A DNA stretch of 64,000 nt from Vandiemenella viatica (GCA_031002005.1 CM061919.1:20097687-20161686); one strand, 5' to 3'; shown: positions 23,000 through 34,069, numbered from the stretch's first letter. Program-made: numbers and translations. Notes: a model not told the origin generated them from the sequence alone.

Positions 23000-24288
23000 T
23001 CAGGAAGTCTGCCTGACATCCTCTATGTCTTCGTTCTGATCGTTGTCTGCCCAACTAATGGGCATACCTGGTGTCTCCGTACCTGTTTCTCGGTGTCTGA
23101 CTGAGTTTGTATTTAACTCTGCATTAAATGTTGGCAGGCTCTTCCCGATTTGTTGCTTTTTGAGCTTTTTTCCAGTGCCTTTAGCATCGTCTGTATTTTC
23201 TCTTTCAGTAGATTTTTCCCTAGTTTGTTTACTTTTCGTCTCCGGTTGTTTTCTTGCACGACGTTTCTTACTGGGTTTGGGCTTCGCTGGTTTCGTCCAC
23301 TCGGTTTCTTCTGCTGTCGACGGGACTTCAGTTGTCAAGTTCGTTTCGGCCTTCTCGTCGGCCGACTCCATGTTATCGTCGGTTTCTGCCGTGTTTTTCA
23401 ACGATTCAACTTTTCTCTTCTGTTTTGTCTCTTCCATGTTTGTTATTGACTTTTCTATTAAGTCTCCTTCTTGTTTTCTTGGTAAGTTATTCGCTTTTGT
23501 GTTCATGGTTTAGGATACCTCGTCGCACCTTGATTCTTCGGTGTTCCTTATGTCGTCATTTTGTTGTTCCCTCGTTTCTCTTCTTGTTTTCGTCTCCGTA
23601 TTCCCACTGTCCGTTATCGTCAGTGATGGAAACTGCTGCTGATCTTCCAGTGGCATTTCTTCATCTTGTTTCGGTGTTCCTGTTCGTCTAAGGTAGGTTA
23701 GCGATAGTACTGTCGGTTGTATGCGGGGGCAGTTTGCTCTAATATGTTGTATTGAATTGCATAGAGCGCAAGTTCGGGGCTGGCCGTCGTATACAACCAG
23801 TGCTCTGAAACCACACACATTGATGTATGATGGTATGTGCTTCGTTATCTCCATTTTTACTAGCCGCTCTCCATTTGCTTTCTTAAACCTGATATTGCCT
23901 CCCCATTTGTCTTCTACGATCTCTGCCACGTTGCCGAACGGTTTTATTGCTTGTAGAATGGCTTCATTAGATATTTCAAAGGGCAGATTTAGCACTCTTA
24001 TCTGTCTTTTTCCCATTCCTGCGTTCGTTACTTGAACATTGCTTACGTTTCCATCGGCGTGATGGAATTTCAGGTTCCCGGTATTTGATTCAATTACACT
24101 AACACAATGTTCCTCGCTTATCATTTTAACAAAAACACAGTTCTGGAAAGAGTCTAGTTGTATTCCCAGTATTTCTTCGTCAATTAACATTACTTTATCA
24201 AACAACCACTCATGTATTTCATAGGCCGATGGTCTTATGTATGCTAGAATTTCACTGTGTTTTTTCTTGTTATGGCGGTGGAAGCCAT
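23000..24288 (-). pseudogene. Non-LTR element 1 ORF1: nucleic-acid-binding protein
   Basis: The likely start is the ATG at 24288 (MASTAITRKNTVKF), with a frameshift shortly after; the main frame runs from about 24250. It holds a region found in ORF1 of the second element (EIHEWLFDKVML), an RRM-like stretch (IRVLNLPFEISNEAILQA) and a zinc knuckle, CALCNSIQHIRANC. A TAA at 23510 lies in frame before a lysine/glutamate-rich tail that ends at 23000. ORF1 proteins bind the element RNA. The gap to ORF2 is about 300 bases. Confidence 0.75.
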
Positions 24289-24708
24289 CTCTTACCTTTT
24301 ACTGCAAAATTCGCCTAAATGCGGCTGCGTTGATGGGTTTTCAATAGCTCACACACAAACTTCACACTAACACTGTTATAATAGCTGCGGCGTTAACGGA
24401 AGTTGCTGACAGCACGTCCGCGTCTGACCGCCGCTGAGCGCGGAATGGAACCAGAGCTGGCAGTCCAGGACACGGAAACACGGTAAGTTGACATCCACAT
24501 CCAACGTGTCTGTCTATCTCCGTATTTCGAAGTTATGAGACAACATGTGTTATTTATACAGATAATTTTTCAACCAAATGTAGACAGTATTTTTCTCCTT
24601 ATTTCAAAGGATAAGTGTGCAAAGTTTCATCGAGATCGGATGAAAACTGTGGATTTGTATGAAGAACAAACAAAATAACAAACATACATTCATCTTTATA
24701 TATAAAGA

Positions 24709-25049
24709 TTTGGAGACCATTTGCTAGCAATTACTTCTTTCATCTTCCGAAACAATGATCAAGGTATCCAGGACGCCAATGCTCTATGTCATGGACCAAA
24801 ATCGTTCATAATTTGATTGAGGAATATTTTTGTCAATTCCATCTAATGATTAAGTCATCTATACCTCCAAACATGAATCCGACTGAACACACCAAGGACG
24901 TACTTGAAAGACAGTTTGTGAACAACGCCATATACCGGCAACACTTTCGCAATTACAGTCTTCATGGGATTTCCGTGTGACTTGTTTAGTCAATCCCATG
25001 TCAGTTTGTTGCACTTTACCGGGCAAAATGGCGTGCCACGCGATATTAG
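24709..25049 (+). pseudogene. Tc1-like transposase relic, 3' piece
   Basis: Continues from 9898 across the Helitron. It keeps a degraded second catalytic block (QDANALCHG, where Tc1 has QDNAPCHxA), NLIEEYFCQFHLM and PPNMNPTEHTKDVLERQFVN, the third catalytic block with D changed to N. The tail SIPCQFVALYRAKWRATRY with its stop at 25047-25049 matches the usual C-terminus. Frames change twice. It is an old, dead copy that served as target for two later insertions. Confidence 0.7.
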
Positions 25050-25758
25050 GCCGTATCCCTCTATTTTTGGCTCTTCCGTGTAAGCGCAATGTGTGTTTTT
25101 TATTCAAATTTCAGCAGCGCAGCTGATCAGAGGAGCTTTTGCGATATGCAGGAAGTTCGCCGACAATGAATTCCGATATATATGGAACTACACGATCTGA
25201 ACGTCCCGTTTCTGACTTAATTCAGTCGGTGGTGTATCTACGAATTTTTGGAGCTGGGAAAAAATCTCGAGGTTACTGCCCCTTCCAAAATGAATTTACC
25301 GCCCGAGGTAGTTGTTCGATTTTGCCTCTGCACTGATGGTTGTCACTCGAAACAGTATAAGTAGAAAAAAGGTAGCCGTCACACGAATTTGCCATTTACC
25401 ACCACTTGCAAAATGATTTTTGTCGCCTCCTGAAGCTGCTGCCAGGAGCAAGCGCCCCAGTTTGACCGCCCTGGATCGAACGCAATGTTTTCAGTGAAGC
25501 ATAACTTATACAGCGAATTCACAGGAAACGCCCAGATCGTTGACTAGTCTATTCCAAGTCTCTGTTAGCCAATATGTAGAAGACAAATACTACCGAGATG
25601 TTCCAGGAACGTTCATGCTCACTGACTGGAGTTTACTAAGGCCTTAAACCGTAAAAATTGATTTTTATAGTATTGGCGCCAAAACCTGTAGTAGTTAGGG
25701 AGCAATGATTTTTGCCCAAATAAATCTGAAAATTGCCCAATAATATAACAAGTAGATA
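25050..25758. other. Unassigned sequence
   Basis: No gene recognised. Short stretches such as TTGTCGCCTCCTGAAGCTGC (about 25424) recall interior parts of the miniature hAT-like element at 6127, but the match is too short to call. Confidence 0.3.
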
Positions 25759-26619
25759 CACTGAAGAGCCAAAGAAACTGGTACACCTGCCTAATATCAT
25801 GTAGGGCCCCCACGAGCACACAGAAGTGCCGCAACACGACATGGCATGGACTCGACTATTGTCTGAAGTAGTGCTGGAGGGAACTGACACCATGCATCCT
25901 GCACGGCTGCTCTTAAATCCGTAAGAGTACGAGGGGGTGGAGATCTCTTGTGAACGGCACGTTGCAAGGCATCCCAGATATGTTCAATAATGTTCATTTC
26001 TGGGGAGTTTGGTAGCCAGCGGAGGTGTTTAAGAAGAGTGTTCCTGGAGCCACTCTGTAGCAATTCTGGACGTGTTTCCTATCATCAACATTCCACTGTC
26101 GGTGTTGACGGGCCCATGCTTTTTGTCGTGCACTCAGCAAGGGTACACGCGTGGGCCTTCGAATCAGCAAGCCCATATCGATTATGTTTCGTTAAATGGT
26201 TTGCACGCTGACACTTGTTGATGGCCCAGCATTGAAATCCGCAGCAATTTGCGGAAGGTTGAACGATTCTCTTCAGTCGTCGTTGGTCCCATTGTTGCAG
26301 GATCTTTTTTTCCGGCCACAGCGATGTTGGAGTTTTGATTCCTGATATTCACGGTGCACTCGTGAAATGTTCGTACGGGAAAATTCCCACCTCATCGCTA
26401 CCTCGGAGATGCTATGTCCCATCTCTCGTGCGCCGATTATAACACCACGTTTAAACTCACTTAAATCGTGATAACCTGCCATTGTAGCAGCAGTAACCGA
26501 TCTAACGCCTCGCCAGACACCTGTTGCCTTATATAGGCGTTGCCGACTGCAGCGCCGTACTCTGAGTGTTTACATATCTCTGTGTTTGCATGCTTGTAAC
26601 AATTTTTTTGGAGCTTCAG
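25759..26619 (-). mobile_element. Tc1-like transposon with internal deletion
   Basis: The left end CACTGAAGAGCCAAAGAAAC follows a TA and the right end GGAGCTTCAGT precedes TA; the two ends are imperfect inverted repeats. Between them is a transposase that has lost its centre. Length is 0.86 kb against about 1.3-1.6 kb for complete Tc1 elements. Confidence 0.8.
25797..26482 (-). pseudogene. Tc1-like transposase, centre deleted
   Basis: The N-terminus MAGYHDLSEFKRGVIIGARE starts at 26482 and gives two helix-turn-helix motifs typical of Tc1. A frameshift near 26280 leads into ARQKAWARQHRQWNVDD. The sequence then jumps to the segment before NSPEMNIIEHIWDALQRAV, the third catalytic block, and ends in SMPCRVAALLCARGGPT. 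The first and second aspartates and about 110 residues are missing. It cannot catalyse transposition. Confidence 0.85.
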
Positions 26620-26621
26620 TA

Positions 26622-27370
26622 CAAGTTGAAATATATAGAGCTCAGTTTTGAAGGAGTGGTCGTACTTTGCATGTGATCTTAGAGAGCCAGTATCGCTGTT
26701 AGCATCTTCCAGTTCGGAAATTCGAAGCCTGAAGTTTTTTAATGACTAGCCGCGCTTACGTAGAAAATATCTCTCCTTTACTTCCATTACGATGATTTTT
26801 GCTAACAGTCTTAGTCTGGATTATCGATTTCTGTATTTTATTCTTGCTTCTCGTGCTGTTCACGATTAAGTCAGATATCCCTTCGTCGTCCACGATGACT
26901 TTTTCTTCTCATATCAAACTACACATTCTTTATTCACTGATTTTTTGTGTCATTACATCCTCAATAACGAATATCTTTCTCTTTCATCTCCGACGCTTCG
27001 AACAGTACGTTAATACGTATAAAGTTCTGTAAATAATTCATTTTCACTTCTTTGGATCCTCCTGGCTATATACCGTCCACTGACACAATTAAGGAATTAG
27101 TTTTTAACACTCTCTCGTTTAATTTCCTGCTGTTTCTTCCATCATGTTTTCCAAATTCCTTAGTAATATAATGTTTGGATACAACATAGGTTTGGTCCTA
27201 TATTTCTTCCAAGACAATTTCATTTTTTTTTTTAAAGTGAAACTTTTATTCTATCGGCTCAAATTTTTCCGTTCATCTATCGCATGTCGCATTACAGCCG
27301 GCCAGGCGCATGGGCGCAGGTATGGTGGCGTGACCTAGTGAGGAGGACTCATTTCCGTTAACATTCACAA
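26622..27370. other. Unassigned AT-rich sequence
   Basis: No reading frame or repeat recognised, apart from the 31 bp word at about 27274-27304 that recurs in direct orientation at 28622-28652 on the other side of the foldback element. Confidence 0.35.
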
Positions 27371-28504
27371 GGGGAGGTTTTCAGGGTGGAACTCGCAATC
27401 GTAGAACGAATAAGTCTGGGAAATAGTGCGTCACATCTGGTTTCTCGCCCTAAGGTAGTTCAGCCTGGTGGGCCTTCGTTTAAGAGAAATCGGAGGTTAA
27501 AAAGTTCTTAAATTGTATGTAAATGAGCTATACTTGTACGGAAAAGCGTTAGTTTATAATGTCTATTTAGCCGTGCTCGTTGAGGCGGTGTGATCGGATG
27601 CGATGGGTCAAAGGTACGATTCCCCCACCGCCGCAATTTCTTTTTTTTTCTGTTTGTATTTTTTTTTATTGCTTTTCTATGTTGAAGCATTAAAAATTGT
27701 TTTGAACCAAATTCTACAATTTTTTTTATTTTCCATTGACAAATACGCAAATATTAGTATGGTACCACCGAAATGTTTGAATTTATGTCAGCCATGTGAT
27801 GTGTATTTCTATCATCAGGTAAAAATACTAATAAAAAAGCTCCAAAATGCACCGAAACTGTTGTAAGATAACCGTGCAATATCTTCTCGTGAAGATGCTG
27901 TTAAGATATATTCTCTTATTCACCAGATTTTGCGAGCGCCTTTATTTTATGACATGATAAAATATTCCTGGTACAGTTCAAAATTAACGAATAAAAGGCT
28001 GTAATTTACAAATGTTAACGACACCTTCTTTCCTAAATCAATAATAAATACTGTATGTAACTGTCGAAACATATCCTTCATAAAATGTTCCTGGTGTGTA
28101 CGTAATTTTTGTTCCAAATGTTTTTATGATTTATACCATCCTAATATTTGCGTATTTGTCAAAGGAAAATAAAAATTGTGTAGATTTTGTTTCAAAACAA
28201 ATTTTAATGATACAAGATGGAATGGCAATAAAAAAATAGAAAAAAATTTCGCGGTTTGTGGGATCGAACTTTGAACTTGATTACATCGCCTTAACAACCA
28301 TGGCTAAATAGTAATTACAAACGAACGCTCTACTGCAAAAATATAGCTCATTTAAATACAATTTAAGCACTTTTTTTAATCGCTGGTTTCTCTTAAACGT
28401 TGCCCACCAGGCTGAACTGCTTTAGGGCGAGAAACCAGCGGTGACGTACTATTTCCCAGACTTGTTCGTTCTACGATTGCGATTTCCACACTGAAAACCT
28501 CTTC
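27371..28504. mobile_element. Foldback element with long inverted arms
   Basis: The arms are roughly 27371-27755 and 28145-28504 in inverted orientation, with blocks such as CGCAATCGTAGAACGAA and AGTCTGGGAAATAG conserved. The outer end is GAGGTTTTCAG. No coding potential is visible. Each arm contains a tRNA-like stretch: A-box-like TTAGCCATGGTTGTTAAGGC and B-box-like AGTTCGATCCCA, best read on the minus strand of the right arm. No clear target duplication was found. A miniature DNA transposon or a pair of inverted SINE-like copies would both fit. Confidence 0.65.
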
Positions 28505-28914
28505 TAGTCAGTTGAGATCTGTCTGGCGTCGACTAAAGTTGAACTGAAGCAAGGTAATCGGCAACTGAGCGGGTGCTTTCTAATCTTCACTTCCGAAAAC
28601 AGGAAGCGTTATATCTTCGTCCATCTATCGCATGTCGCATTACAGCCGGCCACGGAGTGGGGATAAAGTGAAAGGCGCTAGGCAGATCAACCAAGGCCAA
28701 TATGGCGGCGCCCATAGCTCGCATCAGACGACCGGTTAGCATTTACATTATCACTTATTCGTGCGATTGTATTTATTATGTATTTCGTAATCTAATACAT
28801 AGATTGAAATTATTATTTATAGTAGCATATCTTGTTAACTGTTGATTTCCCATTATCTTTCCCATTTTCCAATTATTAAGTTAAGATTAAGAACGCAATT
28901 TTAATACCCTAAAT
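28505..28914. other. Unassigned sequence
   Basis: No gene recognised. It includes the second copy of the 31 bp direct repeat (28622-28652) and ATGGCGGCGCCC at about 28700. Confidence 0.3.
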
Positions 28915-29983
28915 CAGCGGTTCCCAACCTTTATTGGTACCCGACCCACTTTTAAGCCAAAAAATTTTCGCGACCCACCTAATATGTGAGTCTATCTAAT
29001 ATCAGAATGGGAACTGTTATATGACCTAGATACGCTATCGTCTATCCTATCCTACGAAAAGGCAAATATTCGTACAATGGATATACTGTCTACAAACACA
29101 AGAATTGATAATACATAAAACAACAAACATATAATAGACCGAGAGGCGGCTGCACACTGCACAGACTATAATCTCATCCAAGTCACTGGAAACCACCTTC
29201 AGACTCGATTTTAGTGGTTGATTGGTAGGTTTATCATTGTGTTTTGCTACACCCAAATGTATGAAAATATGGAGGACCGGTAGCAGGAAAACACAAGGGT
29301 AAACTTACCAGTCAACCACTAAAATGGGATTTGTAGTAGTTTTCCACCAAGATATGACTTGGCACATCAGTGGCATTTTAATGTTCAAATAGAGGTTTAA
29401 CTAATCCTAGGATTTCAGCCTTCAAATTGATGAGGTGATGCTTTGTGCAGCTGCCTCCCGCTTTATTACAAAAATAATGAAAAATGCGTTTAAAATATTA
29501 TAAAAGCAAAACTTTACAATGAGTGAGATTTCTGGCACTGGTGTTTACTGATGAGGGCATCGATATCAAGGTTAACACTGGTTAATTTTAACGTGAAGAC
29601 ACTTTCGTCACATAGTTTATTTCTATATTTGTTTTCAAAAACAATAAAGTAGAAAAAGTTGGTTCACACAAGTATATCATGTTGAATGGAATCAAGAACT
29701 TCACAGCTAATTTAGAGATTTCTGGAAACTCTGCTTGTACATTCATCCAGAAGGAAATTAAGGATTTTACCATGAACATTGTCTTTAAAGTAGAATTGCA
29801 AGATAGTTCTATTAGCGAGTCTTCTTCAGCTGTTAAGAGTTTTAAGCCTTTCAAATGTTCCTCTTCAAAAATAGATAAACTAAAAGATAATTTTTGTGGC
29901 AAAAACATAGATTGTTCCGCGACCCACCAAAACACACGCCGCGATCCACCAGTGGGTCGCGACCCATAGGTTGGGAACCGCTG
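28915..29983 (-). mobile_element. hAT transposon, internally deleted (third hAT family)
   Basis: Ends CAGCGGTTCCCAACCT and AGGTTGGGAACCGCTG are inverted repeats with a perfect 8 bp duplication, CCCTAAAT, at 28907-28914 and 29984-29991. At 1.07 kb only the transposase C-terminus is left. The sequence differs from the CAGGGGTC family of copies A and B. Confidence 0.95.
29588..29935 (-). pseudogene. hAT transposase C-terminal fragment
   Basis: About 115 residues with FWMNVQAEFPEISKLAVKFL and IPFNMIYLCEPTFSTLLFLK, the hAT C-terminal dimerisation domain as seen in ZBED/FAM200-like proteins. The zinc finger and catalytic core are deleted. No start codon of its own is implied. Confidence 0.75.
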
Positions 29984-30228
29984 CCCTAAATCGAATAATT
30001 TTCCTAAACTTTTCAGTTAAATACTTTTAAAAAATTTCACTTGCTTCGTGGTTTCATAAAACCACCTTTTTTTTATTATTTCGCAGAGAATGGTATTCTG
30101 AATTATTTCAATATTTCCCGACGGTTACTCTTGAACTTCCTTATTAAAATTTCCCAATATCATCATGTTAGTATAAACAAATATAACTCTCATCCTTAAT
30201 ACCCTGATCTTACTTTCCATCTCTTATT

Positions 30229-30280
<52 letters not shown>
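30229..30280. repeat. (CA)n(TA)n microsatellite
   Basis: About 12 CA units pass directly into about 14 TA units. The mixed tract probably grew from one TA/CA-rich seed. Confidence 0.95.
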
Positions 30281-30284
<4 letters not shown>

Positions 30285-30403
30285 ACAAAACCATGCGATG
30301 AGTAAAAACCGATTTGTCAGATTTTACCTATTTCTTCTGTATTTTTGGATGCTGGTTTTAAGAAAACATAAAACATGTTGTACCATATACTCATGTATTG
30401 CGG

Positions 30404-30645
30404 CGCCCGGAGCTCAGGCGTAGAGGGTCTGACTACGGCGCGGACGACCGGGATTCGATCCCCGACGAAGCCGAGAACCTTTTCTCCAAGCTGAACGTTC
30501 GGAACGGTCCCTCAGGCCCAATCAGTATGGTGTCAAATCAGTACCGTGGCGGAAACTCTGCAAGAAGGTAATGTCGCCAGCCACGGCACTTCCACTCAAA
30601 TTTTACGGTCAGGAAATAGGAATGCGGACCTCCACCCCCTCTAAT
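30404..30645 (+). mobile_element. tRNA-derived SINE, second family
   Basis: A tRNA-like head (GGAGCTCAGGCGTAGAGGGT with A-box character, then GGGATTCGATCCCCGAC as B-box) is followed by a body containing CTGAACGTTCGGAACGGT and AATCAGTATGGTGTCAAATC. It shares no body sequence with the SINE at 63660. Exact ends are not defined. Confidence 0.65.
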
Positions 30646-32161
30646 TTTTCTGGAATACGACTTGAAAGCTGTGAAAACCCACTATTTTTACATACTTTTT
30701 TACTCATATTCGCGCTATACACTGTTGTAACTTCGTAAAGAAGAGGATAAAAAAGGATTTGGAGAATAAAAACTGTTTACTTACCTCAGTCGTTAACAAG
30801 TATCTGTGGATAAATAAAATGGCTTATAAAGCAGAAAAAAAGGATATCGGAGGGATCTTTCATGTAAATCTCAGTTAGTGGAGTATTCGCAAGACAATTC
30901 ATATGAAACAGGGAATGCTCAGTTGTAGTGTGGTCTGGATCTGCAAAACATAATTAAAAGAGTGATTCATGGAATAGTGGATTGAATCATGACGTTAGAA
31001 ATCTGAAGAACTATGAAGCATACAGCTGTGGTAAGAAATATTGTATCACTAAAGGTTACAAGTGATGACGTGACCCGCGGCATGGACATACTTCCACGTT
31101 ACTCCCACATTCCCCTGCGGCGCCATCTTGCGAGCTGTTAAAAGTGACATTGCTCTTATCACAGATGGCAGCTGTCAAAATGAAGATTTACACCCAAAAA
31201 GTTGATAAGTATATAACTATCAACGAAGCAACATATAAATATCTTATCCACGTGACTCTCTGTTGTCAGACAATGTGGATCCTCTCGCGAACCGATACGC
31301 TGTACTCTGGAAAAACTGAAGATATTTTTCAGTCAGATGATTCCGAAATAACTGTTATTTTCGTCAGTGATGTCCCATCGTACAATGGAGAATGTCGCCA
31401 TACTTTCTCCTGGTTCAACTTGGATATCGGAGGATGTGAGTGCCAGCTTGACATTGGCAAATAGGTCATATCCAACGGTAGAGAATATATTGTATATCAA
31501 ATAGACAAGAAAATTCCAACTGAACTTACTTTAAATAATTTATAATCACCCAAATTACTTCAAAGCCTTCAACACCATCTCAAGTTTCACGAAATGTAAA
31601 CAAATGCCTAGAATTAAATACTAATTTTGACAATCTTCCACTAAACTCCTATTTTGTTGCCCAAACTCCGTCCAAGTATCATGGGGAAAATATTGCTCAT
31701 GGGCACCTACCACATTCTTGCCTCCCATCTCTTCATGATATCCTTTTTGGTTCCATACACTATTCCTATTTTGGCACCAAAAATCTTTTGTAGACTTACA
31801 CTTTTTTTGCTGATTGCATTTCACATTAATTTCCCGTTCCCAACAACAAGCCTCAACAATTCAGTATGCAGCCACATGGACAAACGGAAAGACATAATAT
31901 TCAGCCAGATAAAAGCACAAAACGACAAACTCACTCTTAAACCGTCCCGCACCCATCAACGCACCCACTCAATTACATATTCAGACACTCACTCAAGAGG
32001 GCACAGAACCAAACACCCAAAACCCTCACTCACTCACAAAATAAGACGAACAAAGACATATGTCCTCAACCACCAACAACCACAGCATACACATATACAC
32101 AGAAATCCAACAACGTATGTGAACACACGCACACACACCCACACTCGTGAGTGTCGCTATA
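30646..32161. other. Unassigned sequence
   Basis: No recognised gene. A 101-codon open stretch at 31163-31464 follows a CTTATCACAG acceptor-like signal and contains NGECRHTFSWF and GGCECQLDIG, but I know no family for it; it could be an exon or chance. The part at 31900-32150 is rich in CACAC and CTCA words, and its open frame is low-complexity. Confidence 0.3.
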
Positions 32162-32701
32162 CAGGGTGAGTTTTTTATCTTGAGACAACTAAATATCTCG
32201 AAAACTACAAATCCGATCAAAAAAAGTGGGTAATAAAAATTGTTCGTCTCGACGGGGGACATCCGATGATACCAAATTTGACTCCCCACCCCCACCCCCT
32301 AGGGGTGGGGGAAGGGGGAGAAAAAAAACTTAAATAGGAACCCCCATTTTTTATTGCAGATTCTGATTCCCCGGAAAAAACTACCCCTATTTCACCCCCA
32401 ATTCGAGTCATTTTGGTCGATAGATGGCGCTGCAATCGACAAAAATCAAAATAAGCAAAAATTCATTTAAAAATGAGGATATCTCGTGAAATACACATCA
32501 GATCAGCAAAATACAAGTTAATGTGATTGATATTTTTCAAAAACTATTCAATAACACCACCCACCTCCAAACTTGAGGGATGGGAATGGACATTATTTCA
32601 AAATGCACTGATGCAAATTCTTTAGCAGATAGCGAAAGTCAAACATTACTTTTTGCGTTACCCAGGAACAACGACGTGGACGTAGTAATTTTCTGTTCCC
32701 T

Positions 32702-32947
32702 TTGGGGTGCTAGATTTAGGTGAGTCCCCTCGCCTCTCACCATCGGGGTGCTTGTTTTTGGTGAGTCCCCTCGCCTCTCACCATCGGGGTGCTTGTTTTT
32801 GGTGAGTCCCCTCGCCTCTCACCATCGGGGTGCTTGTTTTTGGTGAGTCCCCTCGCCTCTCACCATCGGGGTGCTTGTTTTTGGTGAGTCCCCTCGCCTC
32901 TCACCATCGGGGTGCTTGTTTTTGGTGAGTCCCCTCGCCTCTCACGT
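32702..32947. repeat. 41 bp minisatellite, six copies
   Basis: Unit starting at GGGGTGCTTGTTTTTGGTGA and ending in CCTCTCACCATC, nearly identical between copies; the first and last copies differ slightly. Each unit has GGTGAG and CTCACC, able to pair as a small hairpin around CCCCTCG. It lies between the transposase stop and the left TIR. Confidence 0.95.
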
Positions 32948-32967
32948 GTTTGTTTCTAACAACAATT

Positions 32968-34047
32968 CTAAAGCAAGTGCTCGAAAATATCACCACCGAC
33001 ATCGATGCATTTATTTACCCGCTCTTGGAATGATTCGACGCAACTAAGAAGCATATCCGGCGTGATTTTTTGACAAGCGTTGGTAATTCGTTCAATCATG
33101 TTTTCAGGCGTTGTTGGCACTTCACTGTAAACTTCATTCTTCAAGTATCCCCATAAAAAAAAATCAGGCGAAGTGAGATCTGGTGATCTTGCAGGCCACG
33201 GCACTGGACCTCCTCTTCCGATCCATCGACGATTGTACAGACGATCTAACACTTCCCGCGATCTTACAGCAAAATGTGCTGGACAACCGTCATGTTGAAA
33301 CCACATTGTTTGTCGCACGTCTAAGGGTACGTCTTCAAGCAATGTTGGCAGTACGTCCTCTAAGAGTTGTTGATATTTCTCCCCATTGAAATGTCCATGG
33401 ATAAAATGTGGACCAATAAGTTTGTCCCCAATTATCCCACACCAAACATTTACATTCCACGGACGCTGATGTTCAACTTGGCGTAACCAATGCGGGTTTT
33501 CCACACTCCAATAATGCATGTTGTGTCGATTAATGGTGCCGTGGTTAGTAAAAGTGGATTCATCCGAAAACAGTACTCGAGCAAAGAAATGGGGTTCTTC
33601 TTGTATTTTCTGTAGCGACCATCGGCAAAATGTCAATCGATTATCGAAATCATTGCCGTGAAGTTCTTGATGCAACGAAACATGGAACGGATGGTATTTT
33701 CTACGATGCAAAATCTGACAAACAGTAGTCTGAGAAATTCCTGATTCACGACTTATTTGTCGAGTACTAATGTGAGGGTTATAAGCCACTGCAGCTAAAA
33801 CTGCAACTTCGTTATTTTCTCCAGCTATCGTCCTTCGCCGCTTTCGTTTGTTTGTGTGCACACTTCCCTCCTGAGTGAACTGTTGGATAATACGGTAAAA
33901 AGAAGCGCGCGATCGAGGCTGGTCTGGAAAACGATGAGCATAAAGATCAACAGCATTATCGATATTCTTGCGACATTCTCCATAAATGTAGACCATTTCA
34001 ATTTTTTCTTGCAACGTTATAGCCTGCATTCTCATTGACACGTGCAA
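32968..34047 (-). CDS. Mariner-superfamily transposase, intact
   Basis: 359 codons without interruption. The N-terminal third has helix-turn-helix character (KIEMVYIYGECRKNIDNAVD, then ISRESGISQTTVCQILHRRK). The catalytic acidic residues are in VLFSDESTFTNHG, WFQHDGCPAHFAV and PWPARSPDLTSPDFFLWG; about 36 residues separate the second and third aspartates, unlike the 34 of classic mariner or Tc1. The start may be the ATG at 34035 or 34047. The protein should bind the long TIRs on either side and cut at TA. Similar proteins are common in insect genomes and often labelled by their N-terminal DUF4817 domain. Confidence 0.9.
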   Translation of the reverse strand: MHVSMRMQAITLQEKIEMVYIYGECRKNIDNAVDLYAHRFPDQPRSRASFYRIIQQFTQEGSVHTNKRKRRRTIAGENNEVAVLAAVAYNPHISTRQISRESGISQTTVCQILHRRKYHPFHVSLHQELHGNDFDNRLTFCRWSLQKIQEEPHFFARVLFSDESTFTNHGTINRHNMHYWSVENPHWLRQVEHQRPWNVNVWCGIIGDKLIGPHFIHGHFNGEKYQQLLEDVLPTLLEDVPLDVRQTMWFQHDGCPAHFAVRSREVLDRLYNRRWIGRGGPVPWPARSPDLTSPDFFLWGYLKNEVYSEVPTTPENMIERITNACQKITPDMLLSCVESFQERVNKCIDVGGDIFEHLL

Positions 34048-34069
34048 CAGAACGAAGTAAATAAATCAG

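Larger units (their letters stand above)
19271..24453 (-). mobile_element. Non-LTR retrotransposon 1 (L1/Tx1-like), in a Helitron tRNA-like module
   Basis: A 5.2 kb minus-strand element with a 5' untranslated region, ORF1 with a zinc knuckle, ORF2 with APE endonuclease and RT, and A-rich 3' ends. Helitron sequence runs up to CTGCCAGCT on its 5' side and resumes at GTGGTTAAAGCGCTTGC on its 3' side, so it sits inside the A-box/D-arm part of the tRNA-like module. It appears full length but is frameshifted. The second element at 39083-44140 has the same arrangement at the same site. Confidence 0.88.
9899..24708 (-). mobile_element. Non-autonomous Helitron with nested insertions (outer)
   Basis: On the minus strand the element begins TCTTTATATATAAAG (T at 24708) and ends in a short hairpin (CGTAC, ten bases, GTACG) followed by GGCTAG at 9899, the CTRR-type Helitron 3' end. 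It sits between A and T without duplication. Three segments belong to it: 24454-24708, 19016-19270 and 9899-10255, about 0.87 kb in all. It has been split by a non-LTR retrotransposon in its tRNA-like module and by a second copy of its own family. It carries no protein and depends on a helicase supplied elsewhere. Confidence 0.85.

Noticed and set aside
23043..23691. Long plus-strand frames rich in F, L, S and V opposite ORF1 of non-LTR element 1
   Set aside because: Antisense shadow of a lysine/glutamate-rich coding region; the hydrophobic look is a translation artefact.
31654..32169. 171-codon plus-strand frame
   Set aside because: Low-complexity H, T and R-rich translation of CACAC and CTCA repeats; no motif.
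32702..32947. CRISPR-like array
   Set aside because: Units are contiguous with no variable spacers, and the sequence is eukaryotic; it is a minisatellite.
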